This document shows, one piece after another, positions 40,516 to 49,016 of a stretch of DNA of 64,000 bases. The first letter of the stretch is position 1. Each line of letters begins with the position of its first letter. The stretch covers positions 1 to 64,000 of the forward strand of contig CADASG010000006.1 in the NCBI GenBank assembly GCA_902790475.1, read 5' to 3'. Position numbers and translations under genes: made by a program. Under the pieces are notes generated by a model. It did no database searches. It was not told the DNA's origin and worked only from the letters and a program-made list of their open reading frames with translations. The stretch is from an uncultured Ruminococcus sp. Lineage in GTDB: Bacteria; Bacillota; Clostridia; Oscillospirales; Acutalibacteraceae.

Positions 40516-42237
40516 ATGGATACAATGAAGCTTTACAAAGACTGGTGCGAAAAAGCTGTTGACGACGCGGATTTAGTCAGTGAGCTTGCGGCGATTCAGG
40601 AGGATCAAAAGGAGATTTACGAACGCTTCTACACTGCGCTGAAATTCGGCACGGCAGGACTCAGAGGCATTATCGGAGCAGGTACCAACCGCATGAACAT
40701 CTATGTTGTGCGTCAGGCTACCCAGGGTCTGGCAAACTACGTGCTGAAAAAATACGGCAAGGGCGCAGTGGCTATTTCACACGACAGCCGCATCAAAGCC
40801 GATTTATTTATGATTGAGGCAGCAAAAGTCTTGGCGGCAAACGGAATAAAGGCATATATAACTTCCGAGCTGCAGCCGACTCCCGTTTTGTCCTATCTGG
40901 TACGCTATTTCCATTGCCAGGCAGGTATTATGGTTACGGCAAGCCACAATGAAGCAAAGTATAACGGCTACAAGGCATACGGCGAGGACGGTTGTCAGAT
41001 GACCGACAACGCCGCAAACGCCGTATATGACGAGATCACTTCTCTTGATATATTTGACGATGTAAAGACCATGGACTTTGACGAAGCGGTCAAAGCAGGT
41101 CTGATCGAATACGTTGATGACAGCGTTTATGACAGCTATCTTGAAAAGGTGCTTGAACAGCAGGTAAACCCCGGTATTTGCAAAGAAACCAACTTAAAGG
41201 TAGTATACACACCCCTCAACGGCTGCGGAAACAAGCTCGTCAGAAAGGTGCTTGAAAAAATCGGCGTAACCGAAACCGTGATAGTCAAGGAGCAGGAGCT
41301 GCCCGACGGCAACTTCCCCACCTGTCCGTATCCCAATCCTGAAACACGCGAAGCATTGCAGCGCGGCTTGGATCTGTGCGAGACCGAGCAGCCCGATCTG
41401 CTGCTTGCCACCGATCCCGACTCCGACAGAGTGGGCATTGCCGTAAAGGATTACGACGGCAGCTACCGTTTGATAACGGGCAACGAAAACGGCGTGATGC
41501 TGACCAACTACATTCTTTCCTGCAAAAAGGAAAACGGCACTCTGCCCGAAAAGCCCGTGGTGGTTAAGACAATTGTCAGCACTCCGCTTATCGACAAGCT
41601 GTGCGACGACTACGGCTGCGAGCTGAAAAACGTTTTGACAGGCTTTAAATACATCGGCGAAGTGATTCTTAATTTAGAGAAGGATCACGAGGAAAACCGC
41701 TATATGTTCGGCTTTGAGGAAAGCTACGGTTATTTGGCAGGCACCTATGTGCGCGACAAGGACGCTGTTGTCGCTTCCATGCTGATTTGCGAAATGGCAG
41801 CGTATTACAAAAAACAGGATAAGGATACTCTTGCAAGCGTAATCGACGGACTGTATAAGAAATACGGTTACTATCTGAACAAAACCTTCTCGTTTAAATA
41901 TGAAGGCGCTGAGGGTATGCAGAAAATGGCTGATATCATGAGCGGCATTCGCGGTAATCTGCCCGAGAGCATAGCCGGCTTCAAGGTTTTGAAGGTCAGC
42001 GACTACCAGCTTAAAACCGAAACCGACATGACAACAGGAGAAGAAACCAAGCTCACCCTCCCCACCTCCAACGTCATCGCGCTCCATCTTGAGGGCAACA
42101 ATTGTGTGATCGTCCGTCCCAGCGGCACGGAGCCGAAAATCAAGCTCTACATCACCGCTGTTGAAGAAAGCAAAGAAAAAGCGACCGAAATATGCAACAA
42201 GCTTCTTGAATCTTCCGAGGAAGTTTTGGGACTGTAA
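40516..42237 (+). CDS. Phosphoglucomutase/phosphomannomutase
   Basis: This 573-residue enzyme of the alpha-D-phosphohexomutase family (PgcA-type) has LKFGTAGLRGIIGAGTNRMN, the catalytic phosphoserine loop MVTASHNEAKYNGYK, the metal-binding DPDSDRVGIAV and the sugar/phosphate loops GFEESYGY and RPSGTEPKIKLY. It interconverts glucose 1- and 6-phosphate for glycolysis, glycogen and wall sugar nucleotides. The ATG at 40516 is chosen because GAGGTG lies eight bases upstream. Full length. Confidence 0.95.
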   Translation: MDTMKLYKDWCEKAVDDADLVSELAAIQEDQKEIYERFYTALKFGTAGLRGIIGAGTNRMNIYVVRQATQGLANYVLKKYGKGAVAISHDSRIKADLFMIEAAKVLAANGIKAYITSELQPTPVLSYLVRYFHCQAGIMVTASHNEAKYNGYKAYGEDGCQMTDNAANAVYDEITSLDIFDDVKTMDFDEAVKAGLIEYVDDSVYDSYLEKVLEQQVNPGICKETNLKVVYTPLNGCGNKLVRKVLEKIGVTETVIVKEQELPDGNFPTCPYPNPETREALQRGLDLCETEQPDLLLATDPDSDRVGIAVKDYDGSYRLITGNENGVMLTNYILSCKKENGTLPEKPVVVKTIVSTPLIDKLCDDYGCELKNVLTGFKYIGEVILNLEKDHEENRYMFGFEESYGYLAGTYVRDKDAVVASMLICEMAAYYKKQDKDTLASVIDGLYKKYGYYLNKTFSFKYEGAEGMQKMADIMSGIRGNLPESIAGFKVLKVSDYQLKTETDMTTGEETKLTLPTSNVIALHLEGNNCVIVRPSGTEPKIKLYITAVEESKEKATEICNKLLESSEEVLGL

Positions 42238-42283
42238 ATTTTCGGAATGATTTTTCGTTCTGTAAATCTATATAAATAATCTC

Positions 42284-42324
42284 CGACGGAGTTTTCAAAA
42301 CGAAAGCTCCGTCGGTTTTTCTTT
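42284..42324 (+). terminator. Terminator after phosphoglucomutase
   Basis: CCGACGGAG pairs with CTCCGTCGG around a 15-base loop, followed by T5-C-T6. From here to 42441 nothing else is recognisable. Confidence 0.85.
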
Positions 42325-42441
42325 TTTAAAACAGCAGCCGGATGTTCTGTTTTTCTAACATGCACAGACTTTTGTAAGTTTGTCAGTATTACGATAACGA
42401 TTCCGATGAACGAAGTTAGCAACCGATTTTGCGGACGACAA

Positions 42442-42468
42442 AAGAGGCGGCAAACGCTGCCGCCTCTT
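42442..42468 (-). terminator. Strong terminator ending the repeat/small-ORF unit
   Basis: On the minus strand AAGAGGCGGCA-GCGTT-TGCCGCCTCTT is followed by TTGTC. It closes a transcription unit of about 620 bases that starts near 43060. Confidence 0.85.
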
Positions 42469-42493
42469 GAAATCCTTCAAAAAATTAACTGAA

Positions 42494-42984
42494 CTTGGGA
42501 CTCAACTCCGAAAATAGATTTTGTTTTGGATTGAAAAATGAGTATTACATTGGACTAATCTCCGTTCGTCAAAATACCAAGAAAAAGATTAAACATACAT
42601 GGGACTAATCTCCTATCAATCGAAAAACAATTATCTTACTGAAATCCGTCGATATATATATCGAAAAAGTTATACTCTCATTGGACTATCCTCAGTGTTA
42701 AAATTCTTAGAAGACTTTTTAATATTAAATTGTAAGTAAGTCCGAAACCCGACCGCTTACTTGTAAGGCTGAGCCGATTATTGGGATAAGCGCTTCCTAT
42801 ATATCAACATCTATGAAAGTATGGAGGGCTATTCGACGGAAGCTGCCTATCATATGAATGCAAATCACGAAAAATAATAATTAATATGTTTTATAACATT
42901 GAAAATCTATGTTGCTTCAACTCAATAAGCTTAATCAGCGGTACCCGTAAACTCCGGGCGTGTTACATTGGGGGGTAATCTCCG
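42494..42984 (-). repeat. Five degenerate repeats with SD-like GGAG and start-stop ORFs
   Basis: On the minus strand a motif close to CGGAGATTAGTCCAATGTA occurs at 42966-42984, 42679-42695, 42598-42614 and 42548-42564, with a weaker copy at 42494-42510. Three of them are also followed by TTTTTC. In four copies GGAG precedes an ATG by about 8-11 bases, and that ATG is followed by a stop after none or two codons (ATG-TAA twice, ATG-TAT-GTT-TAA, ATG-AGA-GTA-TAA). The segment between copies at 42700-42960 is A/T-rich and non-coding, with an AAGTAAG/CTTACTT hairpin at 42733-42762. Function unknown. Confidence 0.6.
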
Positions 42985-43029
42985 CAGATAGTCTTTAATC
43001 TGTGGTCTGTAAGAAAACTTTACTTTCAT
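42931..43029 (-). CDS. Unidentified 32-residue small protein at the head of the repeat unit
   Basis: This ORF has ATG at 43029 with GGAGG eight bases upstream and lies about 30 bases after a consensus promoter. It reads MKVKFSYRPQIKDYLRRLPP then NVTRPEFTGTAD; basic in the first two thirds. The RRLPPN part is encoded by the first of the five repeats, and the same register in other copies gives RRLV-x-C. It has no signal peptide or membrane helix. I do not recognise a family. It could be a real peptide or simply a leader ORF in a regulatory RNA. Confidence 0.5.
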   Translation of the reverse strand: MKVKFSYRPQIKDYLRRLPPNVTRPEFTGTAD

Positions 43030-43066
43030 ATTAAAGACCTCCTTGTCATCTCTTTGATTTGTCTAT

Positions 43067-43095
43067 ATTATATATCATATTCTCAACAATGTCAA
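43067..43095 (-). promoter_or_regulatory. Consensus promoter of the repeat/small-ORF unit
   Basis: On the minus strand TTGACA (43090-43095), a 17-base spacer and TATAAT (43067-43072) match the housekeeping consensus at every position, the best promoter in the window. Confidence 0.85.
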
Positions 43096-43139
43096 TACTT
43101 TTTATAAAAATATTTATTTTTTTATTTTTCCAAATAGTA

Positions 43140-43230
43140 TTGCGAAGCTATAAAAATTGTGGTATAATGTATATTGTGAGAGTGCAGAAAAAGCAGAGCC
43201 GAACGTTAAAACGGCTCTGCTTTTTTATTC
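43140..43230 (+). ncRNA. Candidate short RNA: promoter followed at once by a terminator
   Basis: TTGCGA (43140-43145), a 17-base spacer and TATAAT (43163-43168) are followed by only about 15 bases before AAAAAGCAGAGCCG pairs with CGGCTCTGCTTTTTT (43188-43226). A transcript of about 50-60 bases would result. No start codon with a ribosome-binding site lies in it. The hairpin also ends the minus-strand ydcF-like gene, so the RNA might be a by-product of a shared bidirectional terminator. Confidence 0.4.
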
Positions 43231-43246
43231 AGAACAACAGAAAAAA

Positions 43247-44752
43247 TTACATCATAATAAACGCCAAGACAGCGAAGCTCAGCGCCGTGATCCCCGCATA
43301 AAACAGATGGCGCCACCTTTCTTCAAACAGCAGTCCGATGAACTCTCTGACAAAAGCGTTGGGATAATAATAGAGCTTTGTTTTTGCCGAAAGACCCCGT
43401 GCCTTCAAGCCGTTTTTTTTGGCTAATATGTAACCGCGAAACACATGGTAGTTGGTGGTCGAAAAAGCGACGGCAGGCTCTTCCCCTTCATTCGTATTTT
43501 CATTGATTATCCTTTTGGAGTATTCCATATTCTGTCGGGTGTTTACGCTTTTATCTTCCTTTAGTATCCGTTCCTCGGGAACACCCAGCGTTAATAAACA
43601 GCGCTTCATGCTCTCAGCCTCCGAGATTATCTCATCACTCCCCCTGCCTCCTGAGGGTATAAAACAAGCGTGCTTGCCTGTTGCCTGAAACTGTGCCTGC
43701 TCATATTCAAAGGCTCGGTCGATTCTGCTGCGGAGTATCGGCGTGGGAGTTCCGTCACTGCGGATAGCGCAGCCTAAAATGATGATATAATCCATTGAAT
43801 AAGGCACTTTGTAACGCGTCGCCATAACCGCGCAAACAATGGTCGAGAACAGCATACATTCCAAATAGCAAAACGCATATTGCAGCGCTGAGTCAATAGC
43901 GCTGTACACCTTGTACTCAAACGGATCGCTTAAAAAACGAGAGGAAGAAAACACAATAATAAAGGCAAAAGCTGCGATGATCGTAAAGCCAAATATCATT
44001 CCCAGCAGATTAACGGGATGAACTCCCTCGTGTCGGATCAGCCAAAGGTTACTTAGCGAAACAGCCACGGCTAAAATAAGCAGGATCGGAAATGTAATTA
44101 TCGCAAACATTATCCCACCGTAAACAAGCAGACTGCACAATTCATTAAATGATGAAATACCAAAGCTTCTGTCATTTCCGCTGGTGATTGCCCAATATAG
44201 GATCAAATTCAACAGTATACCGATCGAATAGAGCCAAGCTCCGCCTAATGCGACCATAGAATATGAAAACTCACCCTTGGTTTGTTTTTCAATAAAAGAC
44301 CTGCCGAAAAAGACCGCTACCAAAAAAATCGACAGTAATAAAGACGGAAACAAAACAAAATATCCGTTGAATTCATGAGCTGTAGAATTGAAAACAAAAC
44401 CGCCGGGCAAGACCAAAACACGAAAGTCACGTTTCAAATTTACCTTTCCGTCTTGATTTTGATAAATGCTGACGGTGGTTTCGCCGGAGCTGCGGCCTTC
44501 AAAAGTAAAGTTAGGCAAATCAAATGAACCGTAAGGTTTCGTATTTTTAACAGATTTTAAGGCTACAATGTCGGGATTATCTATTTTTACGGAATAATCG
44601 GAAACAGAGCTAAAAAATTCACCCGGGTAAAGCCTTTCGGTATAAACCTGTGAGTTAAAATAAACAGCAACTGCCGAAACTGCAAAAATCACCGCCAAAA
44701 TTATGATCAGAACAAAATATCGTTTTTTAAATTCACGTTCTTGCTTTTTCAT
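43247..44752 (-). CDS. YdcF/SanA-type (DUF218) membrane protein, copy 2
   Basis: This 501-residue paralogue of the protein at 8883-10346 has the same plan: an N-terminal membrane anchor, an extracytoplasmic domain of about 100 residues, five or so helices (about 125-330), a DUF218 domain (about 325-470) with DYIIILGCAIRSDG, PSGGRGSDE, SEAESM and STTNYHVFRGYILAKKNG, and a last helix. Conservation is strong in DUF218 and weak in the external domain, suggesting different partners. A bidirectional terminator follows. Enzymatic role unknown. Confidence 0.85.
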   Translation of the reverse strand: MKKQEREFKKRYFVLIIILAVIFAVSAVAVYFNSQVYTERLYPGEFFSSVSDYSVKIDNPDIVALKSVKNTKPYGSFDLPNFTFEGRSSGETTVSIYQNQDGKVNLKRDFRVLVLPGGFVFNSTAHEFNGYFVLFPSLLLSIFLVAVFFGRSFIEKQTKGEFSYSMVALGGAWLYSIGILLNLILYWAITSGNDRSFGISSFNELCSLLVYGGIMFAIITFPILLILAVAVSLSNLWLIRHEGVHPVNLLGMIFGFTIIAAFAFIIVFSSSRFLSDPFEYKVYSAIDSALQYAFCYLECMLFSTIVCAVMATRYKVPYSMDYIIILGCAIRSDGTPTPILRSRIDRAFEYEQAQFQATGKHACFIPSGGRGSDEIISEAESMKRCLLTLGVPEERILKEDKSVNTRQNMEYSKRIINENTNEGEEPAVAFSTTNYHVFRGYILAKKNGLKARGLSAKTKLYYYPNAFVREFIGLLFEERWRHLFYAGITALSFAVLAFIMM

Positions 44753-44844
44753 AAGTATTCACCAACCGCAAAAGAATATGATTATTATACATTATTTTCC
44801 GAAAAAACACAAGAAAAAAGAGAGCTGTAACAGCTCTCTGAATT

Positions 44845-44908
44845 CTTAAAGCAAAACCGCATAAATAAGGTGTGCGGTGCGTCTTAAATTGTGCGGTGTT
44901 GCCTTAAG
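44845..44908. repeat. Palindromic repeat family, copy E (short, diverged)
   Basis: This element reads GCAAAACCGCATAAATAAGGTGTGCGG at the left and AATTGTGCGGTGTTGCCTTAA at the right, matching the ends of copies A-D with several substitutions. It lies just past the stop of the XRE gene. Confidence 0.75.
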
Positions 44909-44916
44909 GATACTCT

Positions 44917-45165
44917 TCATTTTTCCCTGCCGAGAAGGTAGTCTACGGAAACCTCAAGAATATCAGCCAGTGCAACCAGCTCTACGTCGGTGACAAAGCG
45001 AATCTGTCCCTCCAGCTTTGAAAGCCCCGACGCGTTCATATCTACGCCGTTAACCTGAAGCTGGGCAAGCAGTTCTTTTTGTTTCATACCTTTTTGCTTT
45101 CTGACCAACTCAACACGGTTGCCCACCAAATTTCTGTCTCCCAATTCCTGTTTGCGTAATCTCAT
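44917..45165 (-). CDS. XRE-family helix-turn-helix regulator
   Basis: This small DNA-binding protein of about 82 residues runs from the ATG at 45165 (TTGGAG eight bases upstream). The HTH spans about 16-75 (VGNRVELVRKQKGMKQKELLAQLQ, then MNASGLSKLEGQIRFVTDVELVALADILEVSVDYLLG), close to Cro/C1 regulators. There is no effector domain. Four A/T-rich direct repeats immediately upstream could be its own operators. It is not next to a toxin or phage gene. Confidence 0.85.
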   Translation of the reverse strand: MRLRKQELGDRNLVGNRVELVRKQKGMKQKELLAQLQVNGVDMNASGLSKLEGQIRFVTDVELVALADILEVSVDYLLGREK

Positions 45166-45206
45166 TTTTATTCTCTCCAATTAGTTTTAATTCCTTTTTG
45201 AAATTC

Positions 45207-45270
45207 TTAATAAATATTCTTCAAAAATATTCCTTTAAAATATTCTTCAAAAATATTCTTAAAAATCATT
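45207..45270. promoter_or_regulatory. Four direct A/T repeats, possible operator of the XRE gene
   Basis: On the minus strand AAGAATATTT or a one-base variant is repeated four times at 12-14 base spacing between 45210 and 45265, just upstream of the XRE ribosome-binding site. Tandem operator sites next to a small HTH gene suggest autoregulation. Confidence 0.45.
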
Positions 45271-45577
45271 ATGTGACTATTATAATACGTTTTAAGAAAA
45301 AAAGCAAGACATTTTTGTAAGAAAATTTAAAAAAATGAAATTTTTTCACGAAATTTATTACAAACAGAAATTTGTTCGTTGTTTTATATAGTTTTATTAA
45401 TTCAATAAATGAGTTGATAGGCTATTATTTACAATAGCCATGTTGTTGTGGAGAGTTGTTAACTCTGTTGAAAACCGTTTTTTCAAATGTTAATAGTTGT
45501 CAAACATGTTGATATGTCATTTTTTGCAGATTTAGCGGTAAAAATATTACAAAATAATTACACGCGCATGATACAAA
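45271..45577. other. A/T-rich intergenic region without a gene
   Basis: About 300 bases with no coding potential. It contains GCTATT-ATTTAC-AATAGC (about 45421-45438), and AGAGTTGTTAACTCT (45451-45465). TTGTGGAGA and several ATGTT/CAAAC blocks recall replication-origin sequence, but no exact DnaA boxes cluster here and no origin genes are near. Confidence 0.4.
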
Positions 45578-45603
45578 AAAGGACGCCGCTGCGGACGTCC
45601 CTT
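45578..45603 (-). terminator. Terminator after rpiB
   Basis: On the minus strand GGACG-TCCGCAGCGG-CGTCC followed by TTTTTTG, ten bases past the rpiB stop. Confidence 0.8.
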
Positions 45604-45611
45604 ATAAATAA

Positions 45612-46061
45612 TTATTCGGAAAAAGTGCCGTTTTCAATTTGCTCTATCATAGCAACGCGCTTGTCATGTCTGCCGCCTTCTTCGGGGGTATTCAGGAAAA
45701 TATCGGTATACTTTACCGCTTCCTCCTCGCTTGTGACCCTTCCGCCCATACAAAGAATATTGGCGTGGTTGTGGCGGCGCGTCATTTCCGCGCCGAAGGC
45801 ATTGCCCACTACCGCAGCGCGAATACCCTTGATCTTGTTCGCAGCCATGGATATGCCGATTCCTGTACCGCAGCACAGAATCCCCATCTCACATTCGCCT
45901 GAGGTGACCGCCTTGGCGACCTTGTAGGCGTATACGGGATAATCGACGCTGTCCTCGCTAAAGGTTCCGAATTCCTTATAGGCGATATTGCGTTCGTCCA
46001 GATATTTTTTTACGGCGCAAATCAAATTATATCCGCCGTGGTCACATCCTAAAGCTATCAT
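45612..46061 (-). CDS. rpiB: Ribose 5-phosphate isomerase B
   Basis: This 149-residue enzyme interconverts ribose 5-phosphate and ribulose 5-phosphate. Family signatures are the N-terminal IALGCDHGGY, the catalytic cysteine loop GILCCGTGIGISMAANK and RAAVVGNAFGAEMTRRHNHANILCMGGR. The start overlaps the tsaB stop by ATGA. It is the last gene of the fhs-tsaE-tsaB-rpiB operon. Confidence 0.95.
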   Translation of the reverse strand: MIALGCDHGGYNLICAVKKYLDERNIAYKEFGTFSEDSVDYPVYAYKVAKAVTSGECEMGILCCGTGIGISMAANKIKGIRAAVVGNAFGAEMTRRHNHANILCMGGRVTSEEEAVKYTDIFLNTPEEGGRHDKRVAMIEQIENGTFSE

Positions 46062-46768
46062 TTTGTAACACCCATCCTTTTGTTTAATTCTCTTTGAGCC
46101 TGTGGTAACCTAAGATAGACAGGCATAAGTTGTTCATCTGTAAGCATTTTCCCTTCTCTAATGCGCTCAAACGCCGCAAGAGCCGTTGAAGAAGCTCTTT
46201 GGATACGAATATTGCATGGCGCCAAAACTACGTTAGGAAGCGAATCTCGCAGATAATCGTATGTGATTTCCGCACCGTCGCCGATCAGAATAAATCTTTC
46301 ACCTTCACGGCGTGACAAATCGCTCTGCAAATCACCGAGCTCCAGAGCCCTGTCCTCACACAAGCGCTCAACCGTTCCGTTACAGACCCGAAACAAGGCG
46401 TTGTAAACCTGCGAGCGTCGGGCATCCATTACAGCGCAGACTACTCCGTCCGCACCGAGAGCATTATACGCCATGCTTTCCAGCGTGGATACCGAGATAC
46501 AAGGCAAATCATGGGCAAATGCCAAGCCCTTTGCCGCCGCTACGCCGATCCTGACGCCGGTAAAGGAACCCGGACCTGCGTTGACTGCGATCGCGTCAAG
46601 CTCTTCAAGCGAGACCTGCGCGTTTTTGGCAAGCTGCTCTATCATGGGAATAAGCGTCTGACTGTGCGTCAGCGATGTATCAATAAAAAACTCGCCTATG
46701 ATTTTATCCTCTTGTGCAAGGCACGCCGACGCCGCCTTTGCAGAGGTATCAATTGCCAGTATAGTCAC
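46058..46768 (-). CDS. tsaB: tRNA N6-threonylcarbamoyladenosine synthesis protein TsaB
   Basis: This 236-residue ASKHA-fold protein has N-terminal ILAIDTSAKAASACL, then SLTHSQTLIPMIEQL and the AVNAGPGSFTGVRIG signature. It is the non-catalytic dimer partner of TsaD in t6A37 tRNA modification. It starts at GTG overlapping the tsaE stop. TsaD is not in the window. Confidence 0.95.
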   Translation of the reverse strand: MTILAIDTSAKAASACLAQEDKIIGEFFIDTSLTHSQTLIPMIEQLAKNAQVSLEELDAIAVNAGPGSFTGVRIGVAAAKGLAFAHDLPCISVSTLESMAYNALGADGVVCAVMDARRSQVYNALFRVCNGTVERLCEDRALELGDLQSDLSRREGERFILIGDGAEITYDYLRDSLPNVVLAPCNIRIQRASSTALAAFERIREGKMLTDEQLMPVYLRLPQAQRELNKRMGVTK

Positions 46769-47190
46769 CGAATATCAAGACCTTCCGTTTCAATGATTCT
46801 TTGCTGTTCGTTTTCTCCGGGAGATATCGTAATTCTGACGCAATCCTCCGGAAGCGCGCCTTCGATATTCTCGCTCCACTCAATTACCAGTACACCATTG
46901 TCAAGATAATCGAAAAAGCCCGTGGAGTACAGATCCTCCCAAGTTGTAACACGGTACATATCAAAGTGATATACATTGAATTTGCCGCGGTACTCATTGA
47001 CGAGGGAGAACGTGGGACTGGACACGCCGTCTGAGATCCCGAGACCTTTTGCGAGTCCGCGCGTAAATGCGGTTTTTCCCATTCCGAGTCCGCCGAACAG
47101 AGCTATGACCTCTGTGCCCTTTAGCGCGGCTGCAACTCTCTCCCCTATTTTCTCGGTTTCCTCAGGGCTGTAGGATATCAGCTTTGTCAT
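46765..47190 (-). CDS. tsaE: tRNA threonylcarbamoyladenosine synthesis ATPase TsaE
   Basis: This 141-residue P-loop ATPase of the t6A complex has GGLGMGKTAFTRGLAKGLGI (Walker A) near residue 35, SPTFSLVNEY and FDMYRV, with VIEWSENIEGALPED near the C-terminus. The start codon overlaps the fhs stop (TGATG). The three-gene overlap chain suggests cotranscription from the fhs promoter. Confidence 0.95.
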   Translation of the reverse strand: MTKLISYSPEETEKIGERVAAALKGTEVIALFGGLGMGKTAFTRGLAKGLGISDGVSSPTFSLVNEYRGKFNVYHFDMYRVTTWEDLYSTGFFDYLDNGVLVIEWSENIEGALPEDCVRITISPGENEQQRIIETEGLDIR

Positions 47191-48857
47191 CAGAACAGCC
47201 CCGTGATATTGCCTTCGGCATTTACATCAATATTGTGCGCGGCAGGAGCCTTGGGCAGTCCCGGCATCGTCATGATATCGCCCGTATATACGACCACAAA
47301 GCCTGCGCCGTTTGAAAGTGAAACATTCTTTACCGTGATGTTAAAATCCTTTGGCGCGCCTAAAAGTGTGGGATCGTCGGACAGTGAATACTGTGTTTTC
47401 GCTATACAAACGGGAAGCTTGTCGCCGCCCAGCGCAGTTACTTCCGCTATGGCTTTTTCCGCTGCGGCAGTATAGTTTACACCGGAAGCTCCGTAGATAT
47501 TCCCGGCGATTTTTTCTATTTTTTCTTTTACGGTCAAATCAAGGCTGTAGATCGGAGCGAAGTCGGAGGGCTTTTCGCAGGCTTCAACTACCTTTTTCGC
47601 AAGCTCGGTGCCTCCGTCGCCACCCTTGCCAAACACTTCGGAGAGAGCGAAATCCGCGCCGTTTGCCTTGCAGTAATCTTCAATAAACTGCAGCTCCGCG
47701 TCGGTATCTGCGCCGAAGCGGTTGATAGCGACCACTACAGGAACATTGTACTTACGCATGTTAGCAATATGTACTCCAAGATTTGCGATACCTTTTTTCA
47801 GTGCTTCGAGGTTTTCTTCGCCGACCTCGGTTTTCGGAACTCCGCCGTTGTACTTTAACGCGCGGCAGGTTGCCACCAAAACAATAGCGTTCGGCTTTAA
47901 GCCTGCATAGCGGCACTTGATGTCCAAAAACTTCTCCGCGCCCAAATCCGAACCGAAGCCTGCCTCGGTGATGCAGTAATCTCCCAGCTTCAAAGCAAGC
48001 TTGGTTGCGCGAACGCTGTTGCAGCCGTGCGCGATATTTGCAAAGGGTCCTCCGTGCATAACAGCCGGAGTACCTTCGAGAGTCTGCACCAGATTAGGCT
48101 TTATAGCGTCCTTTAGCAGAGCGGTCATCGCGCCGTCCGCCTGCAAATCACGGGCGTAAACGGGCTCGCCGCCATAGGTATAAGCAACAAGAATATTGCC
48201 GAGGCGACGCTTTAGATCTTCTGTATCTGACGCAAGACAAAGGATCGCCATAACTTCGGAGGCTACGGTGATTATGAAATGATCCTCACGCGGCACTCCG
48301 TTGACCTTGCCGCCGAGACCGATGATAATATTTCTCAATGCCCTGTCGTTCATATCAAGACAGCGCTTTATAAGGATCCTTCTTTGGTCGATGCCGAGCG
48401 TGTTGCCCTGCTGGATATGGTTGTCGAGCATGGCGCAGCACAGATTATTCGCCGAGGTAATGGCGTGCATATCTCCGGTGAAATGAAGGTTGATATCCTC
48501 CATAGGCAGTACCTGCGCGTATCCTCCGCCTGCAGCGCCGCCCTTGATTCCGAATACCGGACCGAGAGAGGGCTCGCGCAAAGCGATCACTGCTTTTTTG
48601 CCGATTTTAGCCATCGCCTGACCCAAGCCGGCTGTAGTAGTTGTTTTACCCTCACCCGCAGGTGTGGGATTAATGGCGGTAACAAGGATCAGTTTGCCGT
48701 CGGGTCTGTCTTTCAGACGCTCACTGAGCGCGTCGGACAGCTTCGCCTTATATTTTCCGTAAAACTCAAGTTCATCCTCGGAAACGCCGATCTGTGATGC
48801 GACGTCTTTTATAGGCAACAGCTTTGCCTGCTGCGCTATCTCAATATCTGTAAGCAT
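47190..48857 (-). CDS. fhs: Formate-tetrahydrofolate ligase
   Basis: This 555-residue enzyme attaches formate to tetrahydrofolate with ATP, giving 10-formyl-THF for purines and the acetyl-CoA pathway. The family P-loop [18 protein letters not shown] is at about residue 64-81, followed by [36 protein letters not shown] and [14 protein letters not shown]-like sequence. Full length. ACGGAGG precedes the ATG. It heads the operon. Confidence 0.97.
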   Translation of the reverse strand: MLTDIEIAQQAKLLPIKDVASQIGVSEDELEFYGKYKAKLSDALSERLKDRPDGKLILVTAINPTPAGEGKTTTTAGLGQAMAKIGKKAVIALREPSLGPVFGIKGGAAGGGYAQVLPMEDINLHFTGDMHAITSANNLCCAMLDNHIQQGNTLGIDQRRILIKRCLDMNDRALRNIIIGLGGKVNGVPREDHFIITVASEVMAILCLASDTEDLKRRLGNILVAYTYGGEPVYARDLQADGAMTALLKDAIKPNLVQTLEGTPAVMHGGPFANIAHGCNSVRATKLALKLGDYCITEAGFGSDLGAEKFLDIKCRYAGLKPNAIVLVATCRALKYNGGVPKTEVGEENLEALKKGIANLGVHIANMRKYNVPVVVAINRFGADTDAELQFIEDYCKANGADFALSEVFGKGGDGGTELAKKVVEACEKPSDFAPIYSLDLTVKEKIEKIAGNIYGASGVNYTAAAEKAIAEVTALGGDKLPVCIAKTQYSLSDDPTLLGAPKDFNITVKNVSLSNGAGFVVVYTGDIMTMPGLPKAPAAHNIDVNAEGNITGLF

Positions 48858-48956
48858 TTAAAAACCTCCGTATACTGTGTTTTCCCATTAATGGATCCGA
48901 TAGTTTTTTAGTAACGCTATTATTATAACAAATTATAATTATTTAATTATTCTCTA

Positions 48957-48985
48957 TTGATATTATGAAAAGAATTTACTATAAT
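48957..48985 (+). promoter_or_regulatory. Promoter of the RodA/FtsW gene
   Basis: TTGATA (48957-48962), a 17-base spacer and TATAAT (48980-48985), about 30 bases upstream of the TTG start. Confidence 0.75.
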
Positions 48986-49016
48986 AAATGTGAATAAACC
49001 TAAATGAGGCGTTATC

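Noticed and set aside
42494-42984. CRISPR array in the repeat region
   Set aside because: Repeats are short, strongly degenerate and unevenly spaced (50, 80 and 290 bases); no cas gene is near.
45271-45577. Chromosome replication origin
   Set aside because: No cluster of exact DnaA boxes and no dnaA/dnaN nearby, only A/T-rich sequence with small palindromes.
48858-49000. Tetrahydrofolate riboswitch before fhs
   Set aside because: The 150-base region is A/T-rich without a matching stem set; only promoter-like elements are visible.
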